This document shows, one piece after another, positions 8,086 to 15,715 of a stretch of 64,000 nucleotides of DNA. Source of the stretch: Treponema socranskii subsp. paredis ATCC 35535. GTDB lineage: Bacteria > Spirochaetota > Spirochaetia > Treponematales > Treponemataceae. Under the pieces are notes generated by a model. It was not told the origin of the DNA and made no database searches. It saw only the letters and a list, made by a program, of their open reading frames with translations. Position 1 is the first letter of the stretch. Each line of letters starts with the position of its first letter. Position numbers and translations under genes: made by a program. The stretch lies in contig KE332515.1 of NCBI GenBank assembly GCA_000413015.1, positions 248,001-312,000 of the forward strand. Reading direction: 5' to 3'.

Positions 8086-9897
8086 ATGAAGCGTATAGCG
8101 ATATTTGCCGCGTCTTTGCTCTGCGTCTGTACTTCGTGTACGCGCGTTCCCGAAATGACCGAAGAAGAAATCGATTCGGCGATCGAAGCGATGAACGGCG
8201 AAATGCTTTCGCATACTCGAGCGAAACCGTGGACGGGCGGCCCCTATGTTCCGGGTAGGGCGGGCGGTACGTGGTACGATTCGGTTATGACCGATCCGAA
8301 AACCTTCAATCACTATATCGCCGAGCGCGACGCCTCTTCGAGTTCTCTCATCGCGCAGACGACCGATTTTCTTTTCGATTACGATCCGACGCTTCGAAAG
8401 TGGTCGCCGCGCGCCGCCTCTTACGCGATCGACATCGACAAGCAAAAAGGAACGCTCACGCTGCACTGTACGCTCCGTGACGATATGTACTGGACGTATT
8501 ACGATTCGCCTGAAAAGATCCCCGTTACGAGCGACGATGTCGTTTTTTGGTATGATGAAATTGCGGGCGACAAAGCCTTTCAAAGCTCAGGCTATCCGCA
8601 GCAGTTTATGAGGATGGACGACGGTTCCGTCCGCCATATCGATATCGTAAAGATCGATGAAAAGCGTTTCGATTTTCTTTTCCCGCGCATCGTCGCCGAA
8701 CCCCTCCTTGCAGTCAATATGAATATCTGTCCGTCTTTTATCTATCGTCCGGCAAAAGAGGCGGGCGGCGTCGACGCTGTAAAAAATCTTTTCAGCATCG
8801 CGTCTTCCCCGCGATCTCTTCCCTCGGCGGGCAAGTGGTATATCGTAGAATATGCGCCCTCGCAGCGCATCGTACTCAAACGCAATCCTCACTATTGGAA
8901 TAAAGACGCAAACGGAATCTCGGAACCTTATCCCGAAGAAAAAGTTTTGCAGATCGTCGGAGATGAAAATACGGATTACCTTTTGTTCCGTCAGGGAAAA
9001 CTCGAAACGTATCAGCTCCGCCCCGAAGACGTAAACGAAGCGGTCGCCGATCAAAGAGATTTTACGGTGTTCAACGCCGAAGGCTCGCTAGGATCTTCTC
9101 TGTGGTCGTTCAATCAAAATCCCGTAAACGAAAAAAAATCTTTTTATTCGTGGTTTACGAAAAAGGAATTCCGCCAGGCGATGAGCTGCCTTTTAAATCG
9201 CGAGCGCATCGTCGTGCAGACGTATCGGGGACTTGCCGAGCCGATGTACTATTTTTTTTCTCGGGCAAATCCGTACTACAATCCCGACATCACGCTCCGT
9301 TGGCGCTACGACGTCGACGAGGCACGGAAATTATTAAAAAAATGCGGCATGGAAGAGAAGGGCGGCGTTCTCTATGATTCGAAAGGCGCTCTTGTCGAAT
9401 TCGATTTGGCGATTCCGTCGACGAGTACGCTTGCAAACGATATCGCGCAGATCATCGCCGACGAATGCGCAAAGGCGGGCATAAAGGTAAACGTCCGCCA
9501 AGTCGATTTTCAAAAGCTCGTCGAATCTTTGACGGCAACTTACGATTGGCAGTCGGTGATCATCGCGCTCGGCACTCCGCTCTTTCCGTCGCAGGGGAGT
9601 AACGTGTGGCCATCGTCCGGAAACCTGCACTTGTGGCACCCGCTGCAGGCATCTCCCGCAACCGAATGGGAAGCGCGTATCGACCGGCTCTACAGTAAGG
9701 GAAACTATACGATAGATCGAGAGGCTGCCTTTGCGATTTGGAATGAATACCAGCGGATTTTGCTCGACGAGTGTCCCGTCATCTATCTCGTCCGTCCCCG
9801 CAGCTTTTTTGCGATTCGAAACCGATGGGATCAGTCGAACGTGTATTACGACAATCTGAACGGCGCGATGCTCGATTACGTTTTTTTAAAACAATAG
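8086..9897 (+). CDS. peptide/nickel-type ABC transporter substrate-binding lipoprotein
   Basis: A 603-residue solute-binding protein of the family 5 (OppA/DppA/NikA) type. It starts with a signal peptide MKRIAIFAASLLCVCTSC whose last cysteine is the probable lipidation site, so the protein should sit on the outer face of the inner membrane. Family features include the DDVVFWYDEI segment, GKWYIVEYAPSQRIVLKRNPHYW, and the KKEFRQAMSCLLNRERI region. It opens a four-gene set (binding protein, permease, permease-ATPase fusion, ATPase). The ligand, probably oligopeptides, cannot be read from sequence. The gene has no Shine-Dalgarno and its ATG is 5 nt after a -10 box. Confidence 0.93.
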   Translation: MKRIAIFAASLLCVCTSCTRVPEMTEEEIDSAIEAMNGEMLSHTRAKPWTGGPYVPGRAGGTWYDSVMTDPKTFNHYIAERDASSSSLIAQTTDFLFDYDPTLRKWSPRAASYAIDIDKQKGTLTLHCTLRDDMYWTYYDSPEKIPVTSDDVVFWYDEIAGDKAFQSSGYPQQFMRMDDGSVRHIDIVKIDEKRFDFLFPRIVAEPLLAVNMNICPSFIYRPAKEAGGVDAVKNLFSIASSPRSLPSAGKWYIVEYAPSQRIVLKRNPHYWNKDANGISEPYPEEKVLQIVGDENTDYLLFRQGKLETYQLRPEDVNEAVADQRDFTVFNAEGSLGSSLWSFNQNPVNEKKSFYSWFTKKEFRQAMSCLLNRERIVVQTYRGLAEPMYYFFSRANPYYNPDITLRWRYDVDEARKLLKKCGMEEKGGVLYDSKGALVEFDLAIPSTSTLANDIAQIIADECAKAGIKVNVRQVDFQKLVESLTATYDWQSVIIALGTPLFPSQGSNVWPSSGNLHLWHPLQASPATEWEARIDRLYSKGNYTIDREAAFAIWNEYQRILLDECPVIYLVRPRSFFAIRNRWDQSNVYYDNLNGAMLDYVFLKQ

Positions 9898-9906
9898 GAC
9901 ACTGTG

Positions 9907-11028
9907 ATGCGTAGTACGGATAAAATCAATATTAATAATATAATCGCCGCCGTCTTCGGATATTTTTCGTTTCCGTGGCGGAGGTTTCGAAAAACCTTTC
10001 CGCTCGCGTCGTATATAAGCGCCCGTTTTATCACGATGCTTGCCCTTCTTTTTTTGCTCGGCCTTTCGATGTTCGCTCTGATGGCGCTCGCTCCCGGCGA
10101 TATCGTCGACCGGATGATGACGCAGCAGATCATGTCGAGTGCGCAAAGCGCTCCTTCATCTTCCGGCGCGAAAGCCGACAGCGCGTTTTCTTCCGAACAG
10201 ATGGCATCCCTCCGCGCGGAGTACGGACTCGACCGTCCCTTTTTCGTGCAGTATTGGAAGTGGCTCGGCCGCGTCGTCGTCCATCGCGATTTGGGCGTCT
10301 CCCTCGTTTCTCGCGCACCGGTTTCGTTTTTAATAAAATCGCGCCTGGTCAATTCCGTCGTGCTGAATCTCATTTCGCTCGTGTGCATTACCTTTACGTC
10401 TTTTTTGCTCGGCGTCTACCTTTCAAGCAAAGCGGGCACGAAACTCGATGCGGCGGTAACCTTCGTCGCGCTTTTTTTTCACGCGTTTCCGGGCATACTG
10501 CTTTTGATTTTACTGCAGCTCTTCGCATCGGCTACCGGTCTTTTTCCGGTGACCGCTTATCCCGATTTTCCGTTTTCGCTTTCTCCCGGGCGATTTGCGC
10601 TTTCTTATATGCATCACACATTTCTTCCGCTCTTCGCTTCGTTTTTGGGCGGCACCGTCGCAACGCTCCGCATGATACGCGCGACGATGCTCGATCAAAT
10701 GGGAATGCCCTATATTACCGCATTGAGATCCCGCGGTACGAGCGAAAAGCGGGTGTACTTCAATCATGCGTTCCGCAATACGCTCAATCCGTATATCACG
10801 GGAAGCGCGAATTTGCTTGCGGGTCTTTTTTCGGGCTCCCTCGTGCTTGAAATCATCTTCGCTTATCCGGGCATCGGGCGTCTCATGTATGAAGCGGTTT
10901 TGCAGGAGGATATCAATCTCGTGCTTGCGAACAGTATGTTTATTTCGTTCCTCGTTCTCGTCGGTATGATCGCTTCCGATATCGCGCTCGCCTTTGTCGA
11001 TCCGCGCATCCGCTACGGAAGTCAGTGA
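9907..11028 (+). CDS. peptide-type ABC transporter permease (DppB/OppB family)
   Basis: A 373-residue inner-membrane permease with about six transmembrane helices, first at residues 37-62 (LALLFLLGLSMFALMALAPGD). It has the family region FLVQYWKWLG-like segment (FFVQYWKWLGRVVVHRDLGVSL) and the EAA loop around TALRSRGTSEKRVYFNHAFRNTLNP, which contacts the ATPase. The C-terminal EIIFAYPGIGRLMYEAV helix is typical. A residue 75-110 region rich in Ser/Ala is longer than in OppB. A GTG three bases upstream is an alternative start. It begins 9 nt after the binding-protein gene. Confidence 0.93.
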   Translation: MRSTDKININNIIAAVFGYFSFPWRRFRKTFPLASYISARFITMLALLFLLGLSMFALMALAPGDIVDRMMTQQIMSSAQSAPSSSGAKADSAFSSEQMASLRAEYGLDRPFFVQYWKWLGRVVVHRDLGVSLVSRAPVSFLIKSRLVNSVVLNLISLVCITFTSFLLGVYLSSKAGTKLDAAVTFVALFFHAFPGILLLILLQLFASATGLFPVTAYPDFPFSLSPGRFALSYMHHTFLPLFASFLGGTVATLRMIRATMLDQMGMPYITALRSRGTSEKRVYFNHAFRNTLNPYITGSANLLAGLFSGSLVLEIIFAYPGIGRLMYEAVLQEDINLVLANSMFISFLVLVGMIASDIALAFVDPRIRYGSQ

Positions 11029-11035
11029 GGCGCGC

Positions 11036-13189
11036 ATGAAAAAATTTGTTAATTTTTTAAAGACGAAACGCATCGCATTCGCTTCGCTTATCGTCATTGC
11101 GATTTTATATATCATAATGCTCTTTGCGGAATTCGTTGCGCCCTATCCCGCGTCGATGAGCTTCGGCCGCGATACCTTTCATCCTGCGAACCTCCGCATA
11201 ACCAAACGGGGAATCGCAGCTCAGCAATGCCGCGTCCTCGATCCCGTTTCATGGAAATACGCGCGCGTCAAAGGGAAGTACCGAACGGTAACGTTTTTTG
11301 TAAAAGGCGAACCCTACAAATTGCTCGGGTTTATTCCGTGCAGCCGTCACCTTTTCGGCACGATCCCCGACGAAAAGGGCGAACTCCATCCCGTCTTTAT
11401 CCTCGGCGCCGATAATCTGGGACGCGATCTTTTTTCGCGCATCGTTTACGGAAGCCGCATTTCCCTTACGATAGGTTTTGCCGCATCAGCCGTTTCGCTC
11501 CTGCTCGCCGTCCTTTTGGGCGGGCTTGCGGGCTTTTACGGAGGGGCTGCGGACTGGAGCCTCATGCGCCTTGCGGAATTTTTTATGCTCATTCCGAGCC
11601 TGTATCTCATTTTATTTTTGCGTTCGCTTTTGCACACGCAGACGGACAGCGGTACTTCTTACGCGCTCATCACGCTGATCCTCGCTTTCGTCGGCTGGCC
11701 CTCGAGCGCCCGAACGATACGCGGCATGGTGCATGCGATAAAGCGTGAAGACTTTATTCTCAACGCGCGTCTTGAGGGGATCCCGCCGGCAGTTATCATC
11801 TTCGGCCACATCATACCGCAGACGGCGAGCCTTCTTATCGTAAGCGTTGCGCTCAGCGTACCGGGCTTTATCATGAGCGAGACGACGCTTTCGTATCTTG
11901 GATTGGGTATCAGCGATCCTGCCGTCAGCTGGGGTTCTCTCATCAACCGCAATATTTCGACGCTTTCGAATCTGCAAAATTATCCGTGGCTGCTCGCTCC
12001 GGTGCTTTTGCTTTTGACCGTAACGCTCGCGTTCAATTTTTTAGGCGACGCACTCCGCGATTACTTCGATCCGTATCACGCGGTTTTCGCCGGAAAAAAG
12101 TTTCGGCGAAAAAAAGCGCAGGCTTTCGGCGAGATCGGACATACCGCTCCCTCCGCTTTCGACATAGGCGCGGCGGACGATACGGAAAGTCCGCCGGATG
12201 TGCATAGCGTGCATCCGGAATCACGCAATTTTCTTTCGGTCGAAAATCTTTCGGTTACCTTTACCGTTTTTCGTGAAGGAAAACGCATCGATGTCTATGC
12301 CGTGCGCGGCGTTTCGTTTTCGATGAAAAAGGGCGAAGTGCTCGGCATCGTAGGTGAATCGGGAAGCGGTAAATCGGTGACGGTAAGCGCAATCCCGGAT
12401 CTCCTTCCGCAAAACGCGTTTCGATCGGGACGCGTGTATTTCGAAGGGACGGAGCTATCTGCGCTCGGTGAAAAAGAGATGAGAACATTCCGCGGTAAAA
12501 AAATCGGCATGATCTTTCAAGAGCCTGCGCTTTCCTTCGATCCGCTGCAAACCGTCGGAAGCGTGTTTTTCGAAGCGCTCCGTACGATTGATAAAAGCTG
12601 TACAAAGGATGCTGCGTACGAAAAAGCCGAAGCGCTCTTGAAAGAAGTAGGGCTTCCCGATCCGCGAAAAAGACTTGCAAGTTATCCGCACCAATTTTCG
12701 GGCGGTCAGCTGCAAAGGATCGGCATAGCGCTCGCTCTCGCACAGGGCTGCGAACTGCTCATTGCGGACGAGCCGACGACAGCCCTCGACGTGACGATTC
12801 AAGCGCAGATCGTTTCGCTTCTTATGCGTCTGCAAAAAGAAAAGGGACTTTCGGTCATCTTTATCAGCCACAATATCGATGTCGTTTCTCGCATCGCAGA
12901 CCGCATCATCGTCATGTACGGCGGAAAAGTGATGGAAGAGGGAAGCGCCGAATCGATCGTGAACACCCCCCGCCATCCGTATACGAAAGCGCTCCTCGCA
13001 TCTTCCGCAAACTTCGGCATGCATTATACGAAAGAGCGCATGAAATCGATTCCGGGAAAAGTATGCGATCCGTCCGCTCCCGAGCGGGGCTGCCCCTTTG
13101 CTCCGAGATGCGCCTTTGTGCGCTCATCCTGTGCCGCAGACGGAGAGCCGTGCCCTGAGATGAAAATCGACGGAGGAGCAAAAGAATGA
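11036..13189 (+). CDS. peptide ABC transporter permease-ATPase fusion (DppC-DppD type)
   Basis: This 717-residue protein joins two subunits that are normally separate. Residues 1 to about 350 are a DppC/OppC permease: N-terminal helix, an ADNLGRDLFSRIVYGSRISL segment, the EAA loop near residue 241 (LNARLEGIPPAVIIFG), and the final helix before LGDALRDYFDP. A ~55-residue polar linker follows. From about residue 400 is an OppD-type ATPase: Walker A GESGSGKS (440-447), Q-loop IFQEPALS, signature FSGGQLQRIGIA, Walker B LLIADEPTTALD, and the C-terminal oligopeptide-transporter cysteine motif (CDPSAPERGCPFAPRCAF). The frame is continuous with no internal stop, so this looks like a real fusion. It overlaps the next gene by 4 nt. 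Confidence 0.93.
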   Translation: MKKFVNFLKTKRIAFASLIVIAILYIIMLFAEFVAPYPASMSFGRDTFHPANLRITKRGIAAQQCRVLDPVSWKYARVKGKYRTVTFFVKGEPYKLLGFIPCSRHLFGTIPDEKGELHPVFILGADNLGRDLFSRIVYGSRISLTIGFAASAVSLLLAVLLGGLAGFYGGAADWSLMRLAEFFMLIPSLYLILFLRSLLHTQTDSGTSYALITLILAFVGWPSSARTIRGMVHAIKREDFILNARLEGIPPAVIIFGHIIPQTASLLIVSVALSVPGFIMSETTLSYLGLGISDPAVSWGSLINRNISTLSNLQNYPWLLAPVLLLLTVTLAFNFLGDALRDYFDPYHAVFAGKKFRRKKAQAFGEIGHTAPSAFDIGAADDTESPPDVHSVHPESRNFLSVENLSVTFTVFREGKRIDVYAVRGVSFSMKKGEVLGIVGESGSGKSVTVSAIPDLLPQNAFRSGRVYFEGTELSALGEKEMRTFRGKKIGMIFQEPALSFDPLQTVGSVFFEALRTIDKSCTKDAAYEKAEALLKEVGLPDPRKRLASYPHQFSGGQLQRIGIALALAQGCELLIADEPTTALDVTIQAQIVSLLMRLQKEKGLSVIFISHNIDVVSRIADRIIVMYGGKVMEEGSAESIVNTPRHPYTKALLASSANFGMHYTKERMKSIPGKVCDPSAPERGCPFAPRCAFVRSSCAADGEPCPEMKIDGGAKE

Positions 13190-14151
13190 GCGGCGCGATA
13201 ATCGAAGTACGGCATCTTTCTAAAACGTTCAGCTTCGAAGCGGGATTTTTTGCGCGCGGCGAGCGGACGGTGTACGCGGTAAACGACGTATCCTTTTCGA
13301 TACAACGAGGGTCGACATACGGCCTCGTCGGAGAATCGGGCTGCGGCAAAACGACGACGGCGCGTCTTTTGGTCGGCATGTACTCACCGACATCGGGGGA
13401 AATACGCTATGTGCCGGAAGCGGGGGAAGCGCGGAACATCGCATCGTACACGAAAAACGAAATGCGCGCTTACCGCGAAAAAGTAAAATATATCTTTCAG
13501 GATCCCGCGCGTTCGCTCAATCCGCGCATGAACGTTTTTGAAATTATAACTTCTCCGCTTCGCTATTCGTCGAAACGACGCGGAAAAGACGATGCAAAAG
13601 AAAGGGCGGTAAAAATTATTAAAGAAGTCGGTATGAGCGAAGCCGACCTTTTCCGCCGCCCGTCGGAATTTTCAGGCGGACAGCGGCAACGTATTTCGAT
13701 CGCGCGCGCTCTTATTATGGAGCCCGAAGCGCTCATCTGCGACGAAGTGATTTCGGCGCTCGACGTTTCGATTCAAGGACAGATTATCAATCTGCTCGAC
13801 GATCTTCGAAAAACGCGGAGTTTAAGTTTTTTGTTTATCACGCACGATTTGAAAGCCGCTTCTTATTTTTGCGATGTGATCGGCGTCATGTACCGCGGCA
13901 TCCTTGTCGAAGAGGCGCCTGCCGCCGATCTGTATGCGACGAAATTGCATCCGTATACGAAGCTTTTGTTCGACGGCGCGCTCGGAAAAGAAGCGGCATC
14001 GAACGCGGAAGTAAAGACGACGCTCGAAGCCGAAAAGGGCTGTCCCTTTGCGTACCGCTGTCCTCATGCGGAAAAGGCGTGCTGTGAAGCGCTTCCCGAA
14101 TTGACGGAAACGGAAAGCGGTCACCGCGTGCGCTGTCTACTCGTACAGTAG
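13186..14151 (+). CDS. peptide ABC transporter ATPase (DppF/OppF type)
   Basis: A 321-residue ATPase, the second nucleotide-binding subunit of the peptide importer. Walker A GESGCGKT is at about 49-56, the Q-loop reads IFQDPARSLNPRMN, the signature is FSGGQRQRISIARAL, Walker B ends LICDEVISALD, and the switch histidine is in FLFITHDL. The glutamate after Walker B is kept as DE. The C-terminus has the OppF-type cysteine cluster CPFAYRCPHAEKACC. The ATGA overlap with the fused permease-ATPase gene shows translational coupling. Confidence 0.95.
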   Translation: MSGAIIEVRHLSKTFSFEAGFFARGERTVYAVNDVSFSIQRGSTYGLVGESGCGKTTTARLLVGMYSPTSGEIRYVPEAGEARNIASYTKNEMRAYREKVKYIFQDPARSLNPRMNVFEIITSPLRYSSKRRGKDDAKERAVKIIKEVGMSEADLFRRPSEFSGGQRQRISIARALIMEPEALICDEVISALDVSIQGQIINLLDDLRKTRSLSFLFITHDLKAASYFCDVIGVMYRGILVEEAPAADLYATKLHPYTKLLFDGALGKEAASNAEVKTTLEAEKGCPFAYRCPHAEKACCEALPELTETESGHRVRCLLVQ

Positions 14152-14166
14152 CGGCGGCTTCCTTAA

Positions 14167-14356
14167 AATGCGGCATTGCAGAAAATGTCGATTTTCGAAA
14201 ATGCCGCATTGGTGCGCAAGCGCGCACACGTACATCCGCGAGTTTTCGGAAGAAAACTCGAAATTAAATTGAACGGCGCTATCTCAGATGTTCAATTTAA
14301 ACCTTCCTTAAAATTGCACAGCGAGTAAATCTTCGAATTTAGGAGCGTGCAATTTT
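14167..14356. repeat. multi-hairpin intergenic element, copy 1
   Basis: Five stem-loops lie between the convergent oppF-like and trpR-like genes: AATGCGGCAT/ATGCCGCATT (14167-14210), GTGCGC/GCGCAC (14212-14227), CGAGTTTTC/GAAAACTCG (14239-14260, perfect), TTAAATTGAAC/GTTCAATTTAA (14264-14300, perfect) and AAAATTGCAC/GTGCAATTTT (14310-14356, perfect). CTTCCTTAAAAT stands before both the first and last. Related elements are at 20013 and 50005. Function unknown; terminator, RNA-processing site and non-autonomous mobile repeat are all possible. Confidence 0.75.
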
Positions 14357-14399
14357 GCGCGCCGGTATTATGCGATGGGCGAAGCCGTATGCCGACTTC

Positions 14400-14741
14400 C
14401 TATTTCGTTTGCGTTTGTTCTCTTTTTAATTTTTCGAGCATGCGGCGGAACGCGCTTTCTTCTTTGTGCAATTCGCGCGATCCCCTCGTGATTTTGCACA
14501 GCGACATACCGAATCTCCTTGCAATCTCCCGCTGCGTCGTACCCTTATCGATTTCTTTGACGAGAAGCCATCTGTTTGCAAAGTCCTTCCGTTCCGCAGG
14601 CGTAAAAAGACAGCCGAAAAAATCGCGGATAAAGCGCTCGTCGTCCGTTTCGGCGATGAGACGGCAGAGCTCCAGAAAACTTTCTTCGAGCGATTTTTGT
14701 GCCGCTCCTTTTTTTATTTTTTTTACCGCCTGTGTGCTCAT
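14400..14741 (-). CDS. TrpR-family transcriptional repressor
   Basis: A 113-residue all-helical DNA-binding protein. The core LFTPAERKDFANRWLLVKEIDKGTTQREIARRFG followed by SLCKITRGSREL matches the TrpR helix-turn-helix: E. coli TrpR has the same TPxER start and an ATITRGSN recognition helix. TrpR family members use tryptophan as corepressor, but no tryptophan biosynthesis gene is in the window. The ATG at 14741 follows GGGGCGG; an in-frame ATG at 14777 abuts a -10 box and would lack any leader. The gene is divergent from the 90-residue gene at 14827, with overlapping control regions. Confidence 0.85.
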   Translation of the reverse strand: MSTQAVKKIKKGAAQKSLEESFLELCRLIAETDDERFIRDFFGCLFTPAERKDFANRWLLVKEIDKGTTQREIARRFGMSLCKITRGSRELHKEESAFRRMLEKLKREQTQTK

Positions 14742-14777
14742 AACCCGTTTCCGCCCCTGAGTTGAAATCCTATGCAT

Positions 14778-14820
14778 AGTATCATGAAAGCTTGTAAAAG
14801 TCCAATATCTTGTGTAATAT
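14778..14820. promoter_or_regulatory. divergent promoters between the trpR-like and 90-residue genes
   Basis: Plus strand: TTGTAA (14792-14797), 17 nt, TAATAT (14815-14820), then six bases to the ATG at 14827 (leaderless layout). Minus strand: TTGGAC (14800-14805), 16 nt, GATACT (14778-14783). A CTATGCATAG palindrome at 14771-14780 overlaps the minus-strand start region and is a candidate operator. Confidence 0.5.
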
Positions 14821-14826
14821 GTCCCC

Positions 14827-15099
14827 ATGACCGATGCTTTAACTTCTCTCGAGCGGCAGTACGACGAATGTTTTGAAGGCGAACTGCGCATGCTCGCCCG
14901 CCGGCGCGAGCAGGATAAGAATTTGACGATCGAAACGCTCGAGATGACGCTCAATGTGCTGTATGAAATCGACGGAAACAATTGGGAAGGACGCAGCGCC
15001 GTCGTACAACGCGCCCTCGACGCGCAGATCGACGCATACGAAAAATTTATCAACGATTGGAAAAAAGAAAAAGATGCAGGGCAGGTGCGCTCGATGTGA
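14827..15099 (+). CDS. small acidic helical protein, function unknown
   Basis: A 90-residue soluble protein, highly charged and predicted almost wholly helical (for example LARRREQDKNLTIETLEMTLN and ALDAQIDAYEKFINDWKKEKD). No motif or family is recognised. Codon use is like its neighbours, and a well-formed promoter ends 6 nt before its ATG, which argues that it is expressed although there is no Shine-Dalgarno. Being divergent from a TrpR-type repressor, it may be a target of that repressor; this is inference. Confidence 0.65.
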   Translation: MTDALTSLERQYDECFEGELRMLARRREQDKNLTIETLEMTLNVLYEIDGNNWEGRSAVVQRALDAQIDAYEKFINDWKKEKDAGQVRSM

Positions 15100-15199
15100 C
15101 GCAGGAGCGGGGGAGGGGTACGTTGATTGCTTTGTGATTTCCTCTATATCATAAAAACTGATTTTTTATCCGTCTCGCGTAACCTGCGACAAGGCTTTG

Positions 15200-15706
15200 T
15201 CATCCTATTTTTATAATATTAAAACTGAACAAATAAATAATGAATGCACAACCGATATTTGTTATTGCATTTACAGACAGAGAAATGAAAAATGTTTGTT
15301 TGGGATGTATGCCGAGTTTTCGGAACAATATTATATTTATCGGTATTTCTATCAATAAAGTTATCGCGAATATAATGAAGAAATATAAAATAAAAAACGG
15401 ACTCATAAACTGTATTTCGTGGGAACCTATCCACGGAAACCAGAAAACACCCAGCCAGCCCCCATTTAAAACCAATGACAATATAAATCCCGATATTCCG
15501 CTCACCAAGTTTGAAACCGTTAATCGCCAAAATATTTTTTTAAATTTATATTCGTGTTTTAGAAAAAGATAAAAAAGACCTGCTTCAAGCAATAGTATTG
15601 CCGCAATGATAGCCCATCCCTGCGGCATCAAAATAAGAATTGCCATTGAAACATTCAATGTCGTCGCAGACAATTTTGTTATAAAATCGTGCAATTCATT
15701 TTTCAT
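15200..15706 (-). CDS. polytopic membrane protein, function unknown
   Basis: A 168-residue protein with about five transmembrane helices and AT-rich codon use unlike the genes on either side. The first helix region is LNVSMAILILMPQGWAIIAAILL and the last is NIGCAFIIYLFSF. An AGGAAAG sequence precedes the ATG at 15706. It follows the 925-residue ankyrin lipoprotein gene on the minus strand only in position (9 nt downstream of that gene's stop), so it could be cotranscribed with it. No family is recognised. Confidence 0.65.
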   Translation of the reverse strand: MKNELHDFITKLSATTLNVSMAILILMPQGWAIIAAILLLEAGLFYLFLKHEYKFKKIFWRLTVSNLVSGISGFILSLVLNGGWLGVFWFPWIGSHEIQFMSPFFILYFFIIFAITLLIEIPINIILFRKLGIHPKQTFFISLSVNAITNIGCAFIIYLFSFNIIKIG

Positions 15707-15715
15707 TTTTCTTTC

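Noticed and set aside
11036-13189. Permease-ATPase fusion as a sequencing frameshift
   Set aside because: There is no frame change: the linker is an open, codon-typical stretch of ~55 residues with no internal ribosome site before the ATPase part.
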